This document shows, in pieces, positions 40,710 through 49,951 of a stretch of DNA of 64,000 nt (position 1 is the stretch's first letter; each line of letters starts with the position of its first letter). A program made the translations under genes and the position numbers. The notes under the pieces are model-generated. The model saw nothing but the letters and a program-made list of their open reading frames with translations, did not search any database and was not told the DNA's origin. The stretch lies in contig NZ_CP068082.1 in NCBI RefSeq assembly GCF_016724845.1, positions 2,976,001 to 3,040,000 of the forward strand, given 5' to 3'. Source of the DNA: Sphingobacterium spiritivorum (GTDB lineage Bacteria > Bacteroidota > Bacteroidia > Sphingobacteriales > Sphingobacteriaceae).

Positions 40710-43105
40710 GTATACTTTCTTTTTCGCAACAGCTGTTGCAGCAATCCTGCCAAAAACAGAATAACAACGGGTAATACTACATTTATAAACTGCCACTGCA
40801 GCTTATCTTTCCGAACAAGCGCCTGATCGAGCATACGCAGTTTGATTTCTCTGTTTCGGAGTGATATCAGAGAAGTATCATTTAATAAATAGTCCACAGC
40901 GTTCTCCAGGAATGTTTTATTTGCAAACTGCTGATTGGTATAGCGATCCCATCCCAATGGAAAAGGAGATTGATCGGATGTATTGACCTGATTGATCAGC
41001 CAGTCTCCATCTGCAATAGCCAGCATTTTTGCGGGCTTAGATACCGAAGACAAGTCTGCAGGATTTTGAATTCCTGCCGGAGCCGGGCGATTTTCAAAAA
41101 TATAAGGAAATTTCCCCTGTAGCAACACGGCTACGGTAGCCGGATTGCTTTTGAAGCGTGCAGGATCTGGCTGTTCTTCTACCATTTGCAATGATATTGT
41201 GGCCGGGGTGCTGAGTATACGTGTAAAGGGAGAGGATTGGAGTATGATCTCTTTTTTAATGCCTTTTGCTTCAATAGTATCTATAGTTCCTGTGAATTCG
41301 GTACGTATTCCGTCCAGGTTTTTAACAATAGGATTCGTGGATACTGGCATAAGAATAGGATAAAATAACCAGGGAGCGAGCTCTATTTGAGATTGTCCGC
41401 CAACATTGCCTACACTGATTGGAATCTGTCCGCAGTTCATATCTGCTATCAGGTTATAATTAAAACGTAGGCCATACAGGAAGAGCTGATCGTCCAGATT
41501 GAGTTGTCGTCCTATTATGGGCTGTTCTCCTGTTGCTCTAAGTTGATCCAGACTTGCATCTATCTGATCGATTGCCCATATGACATTTCCACCATTTCTT
41601 ATAAAATAATCTATCTTGTATTTGTCACTTTCTGAAAATGCTTTAACCGGTTTGGCAATGACCATGATATCCAGCTTTTTCAGACCTTCATAATCGAGGG
41701 AGTCCAGAAGGATACGTCCAACCTCATTCCCGTTCATAAGCGAATGCATGGCATCATACAAGTGCAGGTCTGTAGCTTCCCCATGTCCTTCTGTAAATCC
41801 TATGTATGGAAAATCCTTCTTTGTAACTTTAGTAATAGCGGATATAAAGGCATATTCCAGATTTTGAATAGAATTATTCAGGATCTGTTCCGGACTTGCA
41901 CTGCTTCTGTTCTGCAGGAGATTGAGAGCAATTTCCCGGTCCTCAGTAGAGATAATGGCACCGGGGAAAATCATTTTTTGATTGAATCCGGATTCAGATT
42001 TTACACTGAGATTGGTGGGGTATAATCCTCTTCCGACCAATGCCTGCGTAAATTCCTGTTGTTCCGCAGGTGTACCTGTCAATGGATTTAATATATTGAA
42101 TTTAATCCTGCCATTGGAATAAGAGCGTAAGTCTGATGCCATATCAATAGCTGCTTTTTTAAGACGGTCAAATCCACTGGGTAATTCTCCATCAAGAAAG
42201 ATGGTAATATATATGTCTTTATCTAATTTCTGAACAATGTTTTTGGATGTATCAGTCAGGGTAAACCGCTTGTCTGCTGTGAAATCAATACGGTCAAACC
42301 ATGAATTCATAAGCCCTGAATTGAGAAGAATGACAATAGCTATGGTAGCTCCATAATAGGTAAAGGTCTTCTTTCTGGGATTGAATCGACGACGGAGATG
42401 TCCTACAGTCAATACTAAAAAGAACAGGGGTACAGAAATAAAATAGAGAAAATCAGATACTGTAAGTACACCGCGGCTGATAGCCAGATAATGTTCCTGA
42501 AATCCGATGTTTTTGACAAACGTCTCATAAGAATTAAGGGCACTTAACTGGCTGACGGCATCAAAACCATAAAACGCTATGAAACTACAAAAGACAGCCA
42601 GTAAAAAAGAAACAATTGCATTTTTTGAAAGGGAGGAACAAAAGAGTCCTATAGCAACAAATCCAATCCCTAATAGTATTAATCCGATATATGAACCAAC
42701 AGTCGCACCGATATCTATATTGCCAGTAGGGTTTGCTAAAAAGTAAACGGAAATAGCATAGATAATAGTTGGTAAAATTGCTAATGTGGTGATGGTAATA
42801 CCACCTAAAAACTTACCCAGAACAATCTGTTTTACTGTAACCGGACGACTTAGAAGAAGGTCATATGTGCCATCCGCTTTTTCTCCGGCAATAGACCGCA
42901 TTGTAACGGCAGGTATAAGAAATATAAAGAGGTAAGGTGTAAGCGAAAAAAAACCTTCCAGGGTAGCATAGCCATTGTCAAGAATGCTGGTTTCCGGGAA
43001 TACCCAAAATAATAAACCGGTAATCAGGAGAAATAGGCCTATAGCAAGATACCCGATAAGTGCATTGAAATACGAGGATACCTCTTTTTTATAAATACTA
43101 AGCAA
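40685..43105 (-). CDS. gldFG: Fused GldF-GldG ABC transporter component
   Basis: 806 residues. The first 245 or so form an ABC-2 permease with six helices (GldF: MLSIYKKEVSSYFNALIGYLAI; PAVTMRSIAGEKADGTYDLLLSRP). The rest matches GldG, a periplasmic substrate-binding-like domain (FDRIDFTADKRFTLTDTSK), and ends with a membrane helix near residues 775-795. In Flavobacterium these are two genes. With the ATPase gldA they are needed for gliding there. The role here may differ. The gldA gene is close by, with one barrel gene between. Confidence 0.9.
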   Translation of the reverse strand: MLSIYKKEVSSYFNALIGYLAIGLFLLITGLLFWVFPETSILDNGYATLEGFFSLTPYLFIFLIPAVTMRSIAGEKADGTYDLLLSRPVTVKQIVLGKFLGGITITTLAILPTIIYAISVYFLANPTGNIDIGATVGSYIGLILLGIGFVAIGLFCSSLSKNAIVSFLLAVFCSFIAFYGFDAVSQLSALNSYETFVKNIGFQEHYLAISRGVLTVSDFLYFISVPLFFLVLTVGHLRRRFNPRKKTFTYYGATIAIVILLNSGLMNSWFDRIDFTADKRFTLTDTSKNIVQKLDKDIYITIFLDGELPSGFDRLKKAAIDMASDLRSYSNGRIKFNILNPLTGTPAEQQEFTQALVGRGLYPTNLSVKSESGFNQKMIFPGAIISTEDREIALNLLQNRSSASPEQILNNSIQNLEYAFISAITKVTKKDFPYIGFTEGHGEATDLHLYDAMHSLMNGNEVGRILLDSLDYEGLKKLDIMVIAKPVKAFSESDKYKIDYFIRNGGNVIWAIDQIDASLDQLRATGEQPIIGRQLNLDDQLFLYGLRFNYNLIADMNCGQIPISVGNVGGQSQIELAPWLFYPILMPVSTNPIVKNLDGIRTEFTGTIDTIEAKGIKKEIILQSSPFTRILSTPATISLQMVEEQPDPARFKSNPATVAVLLQGKFPYIFENRPAPAGIQNPADLSSVSKPAKMLAIADGDWLINQVNTSDQSPFPLGWDRYTNQQFANKTFLENAVDYLLNDTSLISLRNREIKLRMLDQALVRKDKLQWQFINVVLPVVILFLAGLLQQLLRKRKYTKKAAPSI

Positions 43106-43153
43106 AATGTCTTGTTTTTTGCTTCGAAAATAGCAAATAGAAGGCGGTAAAAC

Positions 43154-43187
43154 AAGAAAGTACCGGCTGATCAGCCGGTACTTTCTT
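43154..43187. terminator. Palindromic terminator after the beta-barrel gene
   Basis: A 34-base perfect palindrome (arms AAGAAAGTACCGGCTGA) about 17 bases after the stop of the barrel gene. Confidence 0.75.
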
Positions 43188-43204
43188 AATGGATTAAGTT
43201 AAAA

Positions 43205-43783
43205 CTATCTTTTTCCCGGAAGATAGATCTGGAAACCTACACCCACACCAAGACCGGTAGATTTATCTGCACCGCTCACATTTGCTTTGGAGTAATTGTA
43301 TCCAAATGTTGCTTCCAACGCCACTGTTTGTGTAATAAAGTGTGCATACCCTATGTTTGCTCCTGCTGTAAATGTTGCACCATCTCCTAATGAGCTTCCA
43401 GCAATACCAACAGAACCCTGACCAAAGAAACGGCCTGTAGAACTAGCTCCCTCCGGGAAGTAGTATCTTACGAATGGAGCAATACCATATCTCCAATCGT
43501 TTTCTCCATCTTTTATTGTGGTCAATCCCAACATACCTTCAGCTCCAATAGCAATACCATCGGATACAAAATATCCTGCACGGGGATTAAGTGCTGCATT
43601 GAAAGATTTGCCTTCAAAACTATAGCCAAGGCTTCCGATAGAACCACCTACCATCCAGTTGCCTGTCTGAATCGGTCTCATACCTACATCTGCTGATGTC
43701 TGAGGCTTAGTTTCGATTTTTTGAGCTTGAGTAACACCGACTGTTCCCAATAAAAGAATAAAAGGTAAAAATAATTTTTTCAT
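43205..43783 (-). CDS. Secreted outer-membrane beta-barrel protein
   Basis: 192 residues. A signal peptide (MKKLFLPFILLLGTVGVTQAQ) is followed by about eight amphipathic strands with Gly/Tyr-rich patterns (GSIGSLGYSFEGKSFNAALNP; YGIAPFVRYYFPEG) and a terminal strand GVGVGFQIYLPGKR. This fits a small OmpW/OmpX-type barrel. It sits between gldFG and gldA but has its own terminator, so it may be independent. Function unknown. Confidence 0.8.
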   Translation of the reverse strand: MKKLFLPFILLLGTVGVTQAQKIETKPQTSADVGMRPIQTGNWMVGGSIGSLGYSFEGKSFNAALNPRAGYFVSDGIAIGAEGMLGLTTIKDGENDWRYGIAPFVRYYFPEGASSTGRFFGQGSVGIAGSSLGDGATFTAGANIGYAHFITQTVALEATFGYNYSKANVSGADKSTGLGVGVGFQIYLPGKR

Positions 43784-43850
43784 GTTTTCCTGTGTTTATT
43801 GATATTCAATATAGTAATAACAGTCGAACAGAAAGAAAGTTTTGAAAATT

Positions 43851-44558
43851 TTATTTAGTTATTTGAACAAAAATATCTTCCATTGTTAAGCCAGGGTATT
43901 TTGCGGCTGATTCGTTTAATGCAAAATCTTCCATTACTTTTCCTTTTTTAAGGATAACGACAGCATCACAAATGGCTTCCACTTCCTGCATGATATGGGT
44001 AGAGAATAATACGGTTTTTTCTTTTCCAAGTGTTTTGATAAGACTTCTGATTTCGAGAATCTGATTAGGATCTAATCCTGTGGTAGGTTCGTCCAGAATA
44101 AGCACCTGAGGATCATGGATAATAGCCATTGCCAATCCCACGCGTTGTCTGTAACCTTTGGAGAGTTGTTGTACCTTTTTATGTTGTTCGCTTTCCAGGC
44201 CGGTAAGGTGCATGACCTCTTCTATGCGCTGGGATTTATTTGCGATCTGATGTACTCCTGCTTCAAAAGCAAGGATCTCCCGGACGTACATTTCTCCATA
44301 CAGCGGGTTATTCTCCGGAAGGTAACCAATCAATTTTTTGATTTCCCGGTGTGCATTTTCCAAATTAAGCCCATTGATGACTACAGTGCCTGAATCTGCA
44401 GGGATCAGACCAGTCATGATTTTCATAGTGGTTGACTTTCCTGCTCCGTTAGGGCCCAGAAAACCAACTATAGTATTGGGCGATACATCGAACGAAACTT
44501 CGTCCAAGGCCTTTTGTTGGTGGTACGTTTTAGTGATTTGTCTGAGTACAATAGACAT
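43851..44558 (-). CDS. gldA: ABC transporter ATP-binding protein GldA
   Basis: 235 residues. Walker A GPNGAGKSTTMKIM, Q-loop, the signature LSKGYRQRVGLAMA, Walker B VLILDEPTTGLDP and the H-loop STHIM are all intact. Gld type is called because the likely permease partner, the gldFG fusion, lies just downstream. It is nine bases after the GDPD gene and is the last member of the DUF1599-DoxX-aroK-GDPD run. Confidence 0.88.
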   Translation of the reverse strand: MSIVLRQITKTYHQQKALDEVSFDVSPNTIVGFLGPNGAGKSTTMKIMTGLIPADSGTVVINGLNLENAHREIKKLIGYLPENNPLYGEMYVREILAFEAGVHQIANKSQRIEEVMHLTGLESEQHKKVQQLSKGYRQRVGLAMAIIHDPQVLILDEPTTGLDPNQILEIRSLIKTLGKEKTVLFSTHIMQEVEAICDAVVILKKGKVMEDFALNESAAKYPGLTMEDIFVQITK

Positions 44559-44567
44559 GTGTGGTTC

Positions 44568-45512
44568 TTAATTGATAAACGGAGATTTTATTCCTCTTTT
44601 CAAGATGTAATATTTCAGGGATTTTCCCGCCTCTAATGGTCTGTCTGTGCTTAATATGTCTGCTCCTCTATCCACGTATTCTGCATAGACCTGATTACCA
44701 TTTGCTTTTGCCTGTTTATCGAGGTTACCCATAGTGCCAAGGATAATGGGGATGCCATGACCATGCAGGAGATCTACAAGACCTTTGTCAGCTTCTCTGG
44801 TTCCTACAAAGGCTACTAATCTGTTGTCTGGTATATCCCGGTCATTAAGCCGTAAGAGATCTCCTGAGTTGCGTATAGAGGCTGAAATCATAAGGTCAGG
44901 TGCCAGACTGAATATACGGTCTGCCTGATTCGGATTATAAGTAATGATAATGACATATGCTTCAGCTCTGGTCTTACGGATCGCATTAATAACCAGACTA
45001 TAGGGTGTTTCCTGTTTTACATCCAGGGTGTAAATTACCTTTCCTATTCCCCAGGCCAGTGCTTCTTCTAAAGTTGGAATGCGATATAAGGTCAGCTTTC
45101 CGTTGTTGTCTTTGAGTTTGAGTTTTTTTAATTCAGCAAGAGTATAATCACTCACCTTACCTGTGCCGTTGGTCGTACGATCCAGTTTGTCATCATGCAT
45201 GAGTACCAATGCAGAATCTTTAGTCAGTCTTACATCGCATTCAATAATGGAAGGTTGTTTACTGGCGATGTAATCGAAGGTTTCAATCGCATTTTCAGGA
45301 TATCCCGGATATGGTCCGCCACGATGAGCACTGACAAGAGGATATCTTTTTTCATCATAAGTCAGAAACTGATATAAATCATCTACGGATTTGAATTTAA
45401 AAACGGTACCCTGAGTCAGGGATGGCTTATTCGATGAAGCCATTTCTATGCAACTGCTGACAGTTGTCAGCAGGATAAATCCAAGTAGAAGTATCAGTAT
45501 TCTTTTATTCAT
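44568..45512 (-). CDS. Glycerophosphodiester phosphodiesterase lipoprotein
   Basis: 314 residues. The signal ends in a lipobox-like TVSSC with Cys21. GDPD catalytic motifs: SAHRGGPYPGYPENAIETF, ECDVRLTKDSALVLMHDD, DRTTNGTG, and KVIYTLDVK. It cleaves glycerophosphodiesters, or a related phosphodiester, to an alcohol and glycerol phosphate at the cell envelope. It overlaps aroK by four bases and is nine bases upstream of gldA. Confidence 0.9.
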   Translation of the reverse strand: MNKRILILLLGFILLTTVSSCIEMASSNKPSLTQGTVFKFKSVDDLYQFLTYDEKRYPLVSAHRGGPYPGYPENAIETFDYIASKQPSIIECDVRLTKDSALVLMHDDKLDRTTNGTGKVSDYTLAELKKLKLKDNNGKLTLYRIPTLEEALAWGIGKVIYTLDVKQETPYSLVINAIRKTRAEAYVIIITYNPNQADRIFSLAPDLMISASIRNSGDLLRLNDRDIPDNRLVAFVGTREADKGLVDLLHGHGIPIILGTMGNLDKQAKANGNQVYAEYVDRGADILSTDRPLEAGKSLKYYILKRGIKSPFIN

Positions 45513-46042
45513 ATAGTAGGACTATTTTCTTTATTGTGTGTATGTATCAGTTGAATGATTTCATTCAGATCACGATCCAGTTTTTCGAAGATAATATGAG
45601 CCTGATTATAAAACGGCTCCCGTTCTTCAAGTTTAGATTCAATGAACTGATAAAGCTCTTCCCCCTTTAGCCCGAGCAGAATCGGCCTTTTTTTTACATC
45701 TGATTTGGATAATCTGTCCCAGAGTGCTTTCGGAGTCATTTTCAGATAGAGAGAAATTCCTCTCTCATTGATCCAACCCATATTATCATGGAAACAGGGT
45801 GTTCCTCCGCCTGTAGAAATGATACCGCTAACTCCTTCCTGTTTTTGGAGAAACTCACGTTCCAGATTTCGGAAAGCTTCTTCACTGTGTGTTTCAAAAT
45901 ACTGAGCAATCGGCATACCAATATGTTTCACTATCTCTTCGTCAAGGTCGATAAACGGTACATTCATTTTACTGGCAAGCTTTTTACCGATAGTTGTTTT
46001 ACCGCTTCCCATATAACCGATTAAAAAAACAGGCGCATTCAT
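45509..46042 (-). CDS. aroK: Shikimate kinase
   Basis: 177 residues. Walker A GYMGSGKTTIGKK at residues 9-21, the FIDLDEEI shikimate site, the STGGGTPC motif and the KKRP lid segment are all present. It phosphorylates shikimate in aromatic amino acid synthesis. The gene overlaps the GDPD gene and touches the DoxX-like gene, so all are one operon. Confidence 0.95.
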   Translation of the reverse strand: MNAPVFLIGYMGSGKTTIGKKLASKMNVPFIDLDEEIVKHIGMPIAQYFETHSEEAFRNLEREFLQKQEGVSGIISTGGGTPCFHDNMGWINERGISLYLKMTPKALWDRLSKSDVKKRPILLGLKGEELYQFIESKLEEREPFYNQAHIIFEKLDRDLNEIIQLIHTHNKENSPTI

Positions 46043-47241
46043 TATTTATCTTCCTTAAAATATTTTTTTTCTAACTTTTCGACTGAAGGAAAGTTATTGT
46101 GCGACCATTTGTTGATCACTGTCCCATTTTGTAAAAGGAGTACTCCCGGATTAGATCTTACCATGCTTTTAAGCGGAACCTGATCGGCATAAAAAATCTC
46201 AAATATCAGATCCATATGTTCACTCAGGTAATCAGCGTCTGTCGAAGAACTCGCTGTCAGCAAAACGGCTCTAAGATTATAGTCCTCTGCAATTTGTTTG
46301 ACGGTCTGATTGATCTTACCCAATGCTTCCAGTTCGCCTTTCCCCATTTTAGTCAGATCTTTACTGACAACCACAAAGTTGTAGTACGGATTGCTGATAA
46401 TTTCCTGTGTTTTATCATTTCCGTCTACATCTGTAATCATCAGATCCGGGATCGGGATAGCGTATCCTTTTTTGATAAGTTTGCTTTTAGGATCTCCCAC
46501 AATTTCCCAATCACTGTCCTCCCATATTTTTTCGGACATGTACACTTTGTCTGTAACTTCCTTTGTCTCGCCGGTTTTTACATTTTTCATCGTATAGATG
46601 GTCTCGTATACATCTCCTTCTTTACCTTCAGGTAAGACCATCAGGGAAGGGATATTATTGCCTTTTTTGTAAGGAAGAAAATCAATAAATGGGAGGTAAT
46701 GTGTCGTGTATATACCTATACCCATGGAAATGACGACTATGGCTGTTGTCAGCAGGTTACTGGTGAAAGGATCCGCAATAATAGGTTTTATCTGTTTGCG
46801 GTAGATAAAGATGATCAGAATCAGTGCCAGTAAAACGAGGTCTTTGGAAAAGGACTCCCAGGGCGTCAAAGGAATAGCATCTCCAAAACATCCGCAGGAT
46901 GTCACTACCTCAAAAAAGGCAGAATAGAAGGTGAGGAATGTGAAGAAAATAATAAGAATCAGTAATCCCCAGGCAACCTTGCGGCCATGGAAACCTAATA
47001 ATAACAGTGCACCGAAAATAATTTCCAATCCGCAGATCAGGATAGCCAGATAGGTGCTGTAATCGTTAAGGAAATTCATGTTGAACACATGAAAATATTC
47101 TTCCAGTTTATATCCGAATCCGGTGGGGTCATTGGCTTTTATCAGACCTGAAAAGATAAAAAGCAGTCCGGTGATGATTCTTGAAAATCCTAACAGATAG
47201 TTTGTCTTTTGTTTGGCAGGTTGAATGTAAGTACTTTGCAT
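46042..47241 (-). CDS. DoxX/MauE-like membrane protein with thioredoxin-like C-terminus
   Basis: 399 residues. The first 165 or so form four membrane helices of DoxX/MauE type (IITGLLFIFSGLIKANDPTGFGYKLEEYF; a CGCFGD cysteine motif). A further helix is near 164-182, then a C-terminal region of about 210 residues with features of a thioredoxin-like fold. This domain order fits the Bacteroidota BT_3928 family. The paired cysteines suggest redox work in the membrane, but the role is unknown. It is co-transcribed with DUF1599 and aroK. Confidence 0.82.
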   Translation of the reverse strand: MQSTYIQPAKQKTNYLLGFSRIITGLLFIFSGLIKANDPTGFGYKLEEYFHVFNMNFLNDYSTYLAILICGLEIIFGALLLLGFHGRKVAWGLLILIIFFTFLTFYSAFFEVVTSCGCFGDAIPLTPWESFSKDLVLLALILIIFIYRKQIKPIIADPFTSNLLTTAIVVISMGIGIYTTHYLPFIDFLPYKKGNNIPSLMVLPEGKEGDVYETIYTMKNVKTGETKEVTDKVYMSEKIWEDSDWEIVGDPKSKLIKKGYAIPIPDLMITDVDGNDKTQEIISNPYYNFVVVSKDLTKMGKGELEALGKINQTVKQIAEDYNLRAVLLTASSSTDADYLSEHMDLIFEIFYADQVPLKSMVRSNPGVLLLQNGTVINKWSHNNFPSVEKLEKKYFKEDK

Positions 47242-47248
47242 ATCTGGT

Positions 47249-47794
47249 TTATTTTTGTGTTGCCAAACCCATTTTGATTAAGGCGAATACGGCATAGTTT
47301 AACATATCTTGATAGTTGGCATTGATTCCTTCCGAAACGATGGTTTGTCCGCCGTTGTCTTCGATCTGTTTGACACGGTGTATTTTCATCAGAATAAGAT
47401 CAGTCAGTGACGAGATCCGCATATCGCGCCAGGCTTCTCCATAGTCGTGATTTTTGGCCAGCATCAGATCACGGGTTTGTTCTACTTTTTCGTTATATTT
47501 TTGATTTACAAATGTCGGATCCAGATTTTCCTCTCCATCTTCTCCCAGTTCGATCTGCAGCATGGCGATAACGCAGTAATTAATAATACCGATATACTCC
47601 TCGGCAATACCTTCTCCGACTTTGGAGACTTGTTTTACCTCCAATGTGCGGATTCGTTGAGCCTTAATATAAATTTGGTCTGTAATAGATGATAGCCGCA
47701 TGATGCGCCATGCTGTACCATAATCTTTTGTTTTCCTGATAAAAAGGTTTTGACAATGCTCGATAACACTGTTATATTCTTGAATCGTATCCAT
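47249..47794 (-). CDS. DUF1599 protein with internal duplication
   Basis: 181 residues made of two similar halves. TKDYGTAWRIMRLSSITDQI in the first half matches NHDYGEAWRDMRISSLTDLI in the second, each followed by a KAQRIRTLE/KIHRVKQIE stretch. DUF1599 is classed, as I recall, with nucleotide-modification-associated proteins; no catalytic role is proven. It starts the run of five tightly spaced minus-strand genes. A TATATTTG -7-like element is at 47833-47840. Confidence 0.85.
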   Translation of the reverse strand: MDTIQEYNSVIEHCQNLFIRKTKDYGTAWRIMRLSSITDQIYIKAQRIRTLEVKQVSKVGEGIAEEYIGIINYCVIAMLQIELGEDGEENLDPTFVNQKYNEKVEQTRDLMLAKNHDYGEAWRDMRISSLTDLILMKIHRVKQIEDNGGQTIVSEGINANYQDMLNYAVFALIKMGLATQK

Positions 47795-47947
47795 GAACGG
47801 TGATTGTATGCTCTTAATAATTTGTTGATTAGCAAATATAAGTAGAATAAGTAAAATTTGCGGATAAAGCAGGAACAGGCTTTGTAATTATAGCATCATA
47901 TTCCCTGAAAATATGATGCTATAAAAAGAAAACAGTAATATTTTTGA

Positions 47948-48964
47948 CTACCAGCGGACCAGTTCTCCGATACGATAGGTCAATACACCTGTTGCGGGAT
48001 CGTATTTGTCTGTTGAGAGTACAGGCATAGGCATTTTGATTTGATCCTGATCCGGATGGTGAGTGCGGTTGTGATATGTTTTGATTTCTTTAGGAATAAA
48101 TACCTTTCCGTTGATGGTCAGATTGCTGAGGGTCATGTCAATGACCGGAATGTCCTTGTAGTAGATAAAGTTGTCTCCTAAATGTCGGTCAGGAGTTCCG
48201 AAATCAAAGTATTTATGGTATTGCTCTGTGAAATAAACAATAGTTTTATCCATACGGATTTTTTTGCCGGGAAAGGCCAATGAACCTATAGTGTCTGTCC
48301 GGTGAGTTTGTAAGTTTTCGACTGTATAGGTTACCCATGAATGCTCTACATCTCCCCAGGAAAAATATAAATCCTTTGGAGTGAAATCTGGAGCTACGCT
48401 TTTTCCTTTCAGGTAGCTCGTTTTTGTCAGCTTTAACCTGTACTTCCCTTTATTCCAGTTTAGTTTATTGCGCACACTTATAAAATCACCCTCACCGTCA
48501 CTGCTGTTGTAATATCCGGCAGAATTTGTTGCCTCTTTGCTGCGTTCGTACCAGCGGGAGAATATTCCTCCGCGTCCGATTTGCTGATAGACATTATCTT
48601 TGACGCTGTAACCATCCGAATGGGTCTGTATACCTCCATACACAGGCATGCCGTTTAGCTGAATATTGAAAGGTGATATGTAGAATGCATATTCGTCCGG
48701 AATATCATTTAGGATATCTACATCTATACTGAAGGACTGAAAATCCGTTATAGTGCTGTCTAACTGAACAAAAGAATTAGTAAAATGAAGAGGCGGGAGA
48801 ATAACACTATCGGGGTAGTTGTGTGTATTTCTCATTTTCTTCTCCGTTTCTTTGTGGAGGTCGCTGTTTTCATATTTTTTCTTCAGTTCTTTTTTGGATT
48901 GAGCATTGACCACAGTACCGGAAAGGCAGAGTAATAAGATAAAGACATAATTTAAGGATTTCAT
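47948..48964 (-). CDS. Secreted protein, possible DUF3472 type
   Basis: 338 residues. A signal peptide (MKSLNYVFILLLCLSGTVVNAQ) is followed by a mostly beta domain with YGGIQTHSDGYS, GRGGIFSRWYER, DGEGDFISVRNKLNW and VTYTVENLQTHRTDTIGSLAF. This arrangement resembles DUF3472, a periplasmic glycan-associated domain, but I am not sure. Its single-gene unit is flanked by a stem-loop at 47888-47924. Function unknown. Confidence 0.65.
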   Translation of the reverse strand: MKSLNYVFILLLCLSGTVVNAQSKKELKKKYENSDLHKETEKKMRNTHNYPDSVILPPLHFTNSFVQLDSTITDFQSFSIDVDILNDIPDEYAFYISPFNIQLNGMPVYGGIQTHSDGYSVKDNVYQQIGRGGIFSRWYERSKEATNSAGYYNSSDGEGDFISVRNKLNWNKGKYRLKLTKTSYLKGKSVAPDFTPKDLYFSWGDVEHSWVTYTVENLQTHRTDTIGSLAFPGKKIRMDKTIVYFTEQYHKYFDFGTPDRHLGDNFIYYKDIPVIDMTLSNLTINGKVFIPKEIKTYHNRTHHPDQDQIKMPMPVLSTDKYDPATGVLTYRIGELVRW

Positions 48965-49153
48965 ACAGATATGTTTATTACATCTAAAGTACGGATTTTT
49001 ACAATCGATGAAGACGGATAAGGGACAAATCTGCAGAATTCTTACTACGCTTATGTTTTATTTTTATGATATTTACAAAATAAGCCTTTTATACTTATTT
49101 CCGATTGGAAATGAGCCCATATATCAGGCTGTTAATGACATAAGTGATTGCAG

Positions 49154-49951
49154 ATGAATATTAAAGAATTGGATATCCGTGAAGTGAATATTATCCGGTA
49201 TGTGCAACCTTTTCGGGAAGGTGGATCTCTACCGGCTCTTGTAGATGCAGATGACGGATTTAGTTATGTTATCAAGTTCAGAGGTGCGGGGCAGGGGCGT
49301 AAGGCTCTGATTGCCGAATTGATAGGGGGTGAACTGGCAAGGGTACTGGGGCTTCGGGTTCCTGAAATTGTCTTTGCCGAGCTGGATGATTCTTTTGGAC
49401 GTACAGAGCCTGATGAAGAGATTCAGGATCTGCTTAAATTCAGTGTCGGTAAGAATCTAGGTTTACATTTTCTGAACGGAGCTATTACTTTTGATGCGAA
49501 TGTGGATCATATTGGTGCTGAAGAAGCCTCAAAAATCGTTTGGCTTGATGCGTTGCTGATGAATGTAGACCGTACAGTAAAAAATACGAATATGTTGATC
49601 TGGCACAAAGAGTTGTGGCTGATTGATCATGGTGCCTCCCTGTATTTTCATCATAGCTGGGACAATTGGGAGGAGCAGTCCGTCAAACCTTTTGTGCAGA
49701 TTAAAGATCATGTATTGCTACAATATGCCACAGAGGTAAAGAAGACAGATGAGATCTACAAACCTCTGTTTACAGAGGAAATCATCCGGAAAGTGTTATC
49801 AGTTGTACCGGATGAATGGCTGGAAGATGAAGTAAGAGAATTGAGTGCGGAGGATGCCCGATCAGTCTACATTCAGTTTTTATGTAACAGACTGGTGCAT
49901 TCGGGATTGTTTGTTAATCAAATTATAGAAGCACGTGAAGAACGTATTTGA
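49154..49951 (+). CDS. HipA-like kinase
   Basis: 265 residues from the ATG at 49154 (an in-frame TTG is six bases upstream). Kinase features: a VIKF Lys near residue 41, an Arg/Glu helix, the catalytic loop LDALLMNVDRTVKNTN and the LIDHGASLYFHH segment that serves as the metal-binding motif. It is a short HipA-like form without the N-terminal domain of full HipA. It overlaps the DUF3037 gene by 17 bases. This pair is seen together in databases, to my memory, but its target is unknown. Confidence 0.85.
   Translation: MNIKELDIREVNIIRYVQPFREGGSLPALVDADDGFSYVIKFRGAGQGRKALIAELIGGELARVLGLRVPEIVFAELDDSFGRTEPDEEIQDLLKFSVGKNLGLHFLNGAITFDANVDHIGAEEASKIVWLDALLMNVDRTVKNTNMLIWHKELWLIDHGASLYFHHSWDNWEEQSVKPFVQIKDHVLLQYATEVKKTDEIYKPLFTEEIIRKVLSVVPDEWLEDEVRELSAEDARSVYIQFLCNRLVHSGLFVNQIIEAREERI

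Noticed and set aside
47888..47924. Hairpin between the DUF1599 and secreted-protein genes as a terminator
   Set aside because: The stem is perfect (TTATAGCATCATATT and complement), but on the minus strand, the relevant one, no T tract follows. Only a structural element can be claimed.
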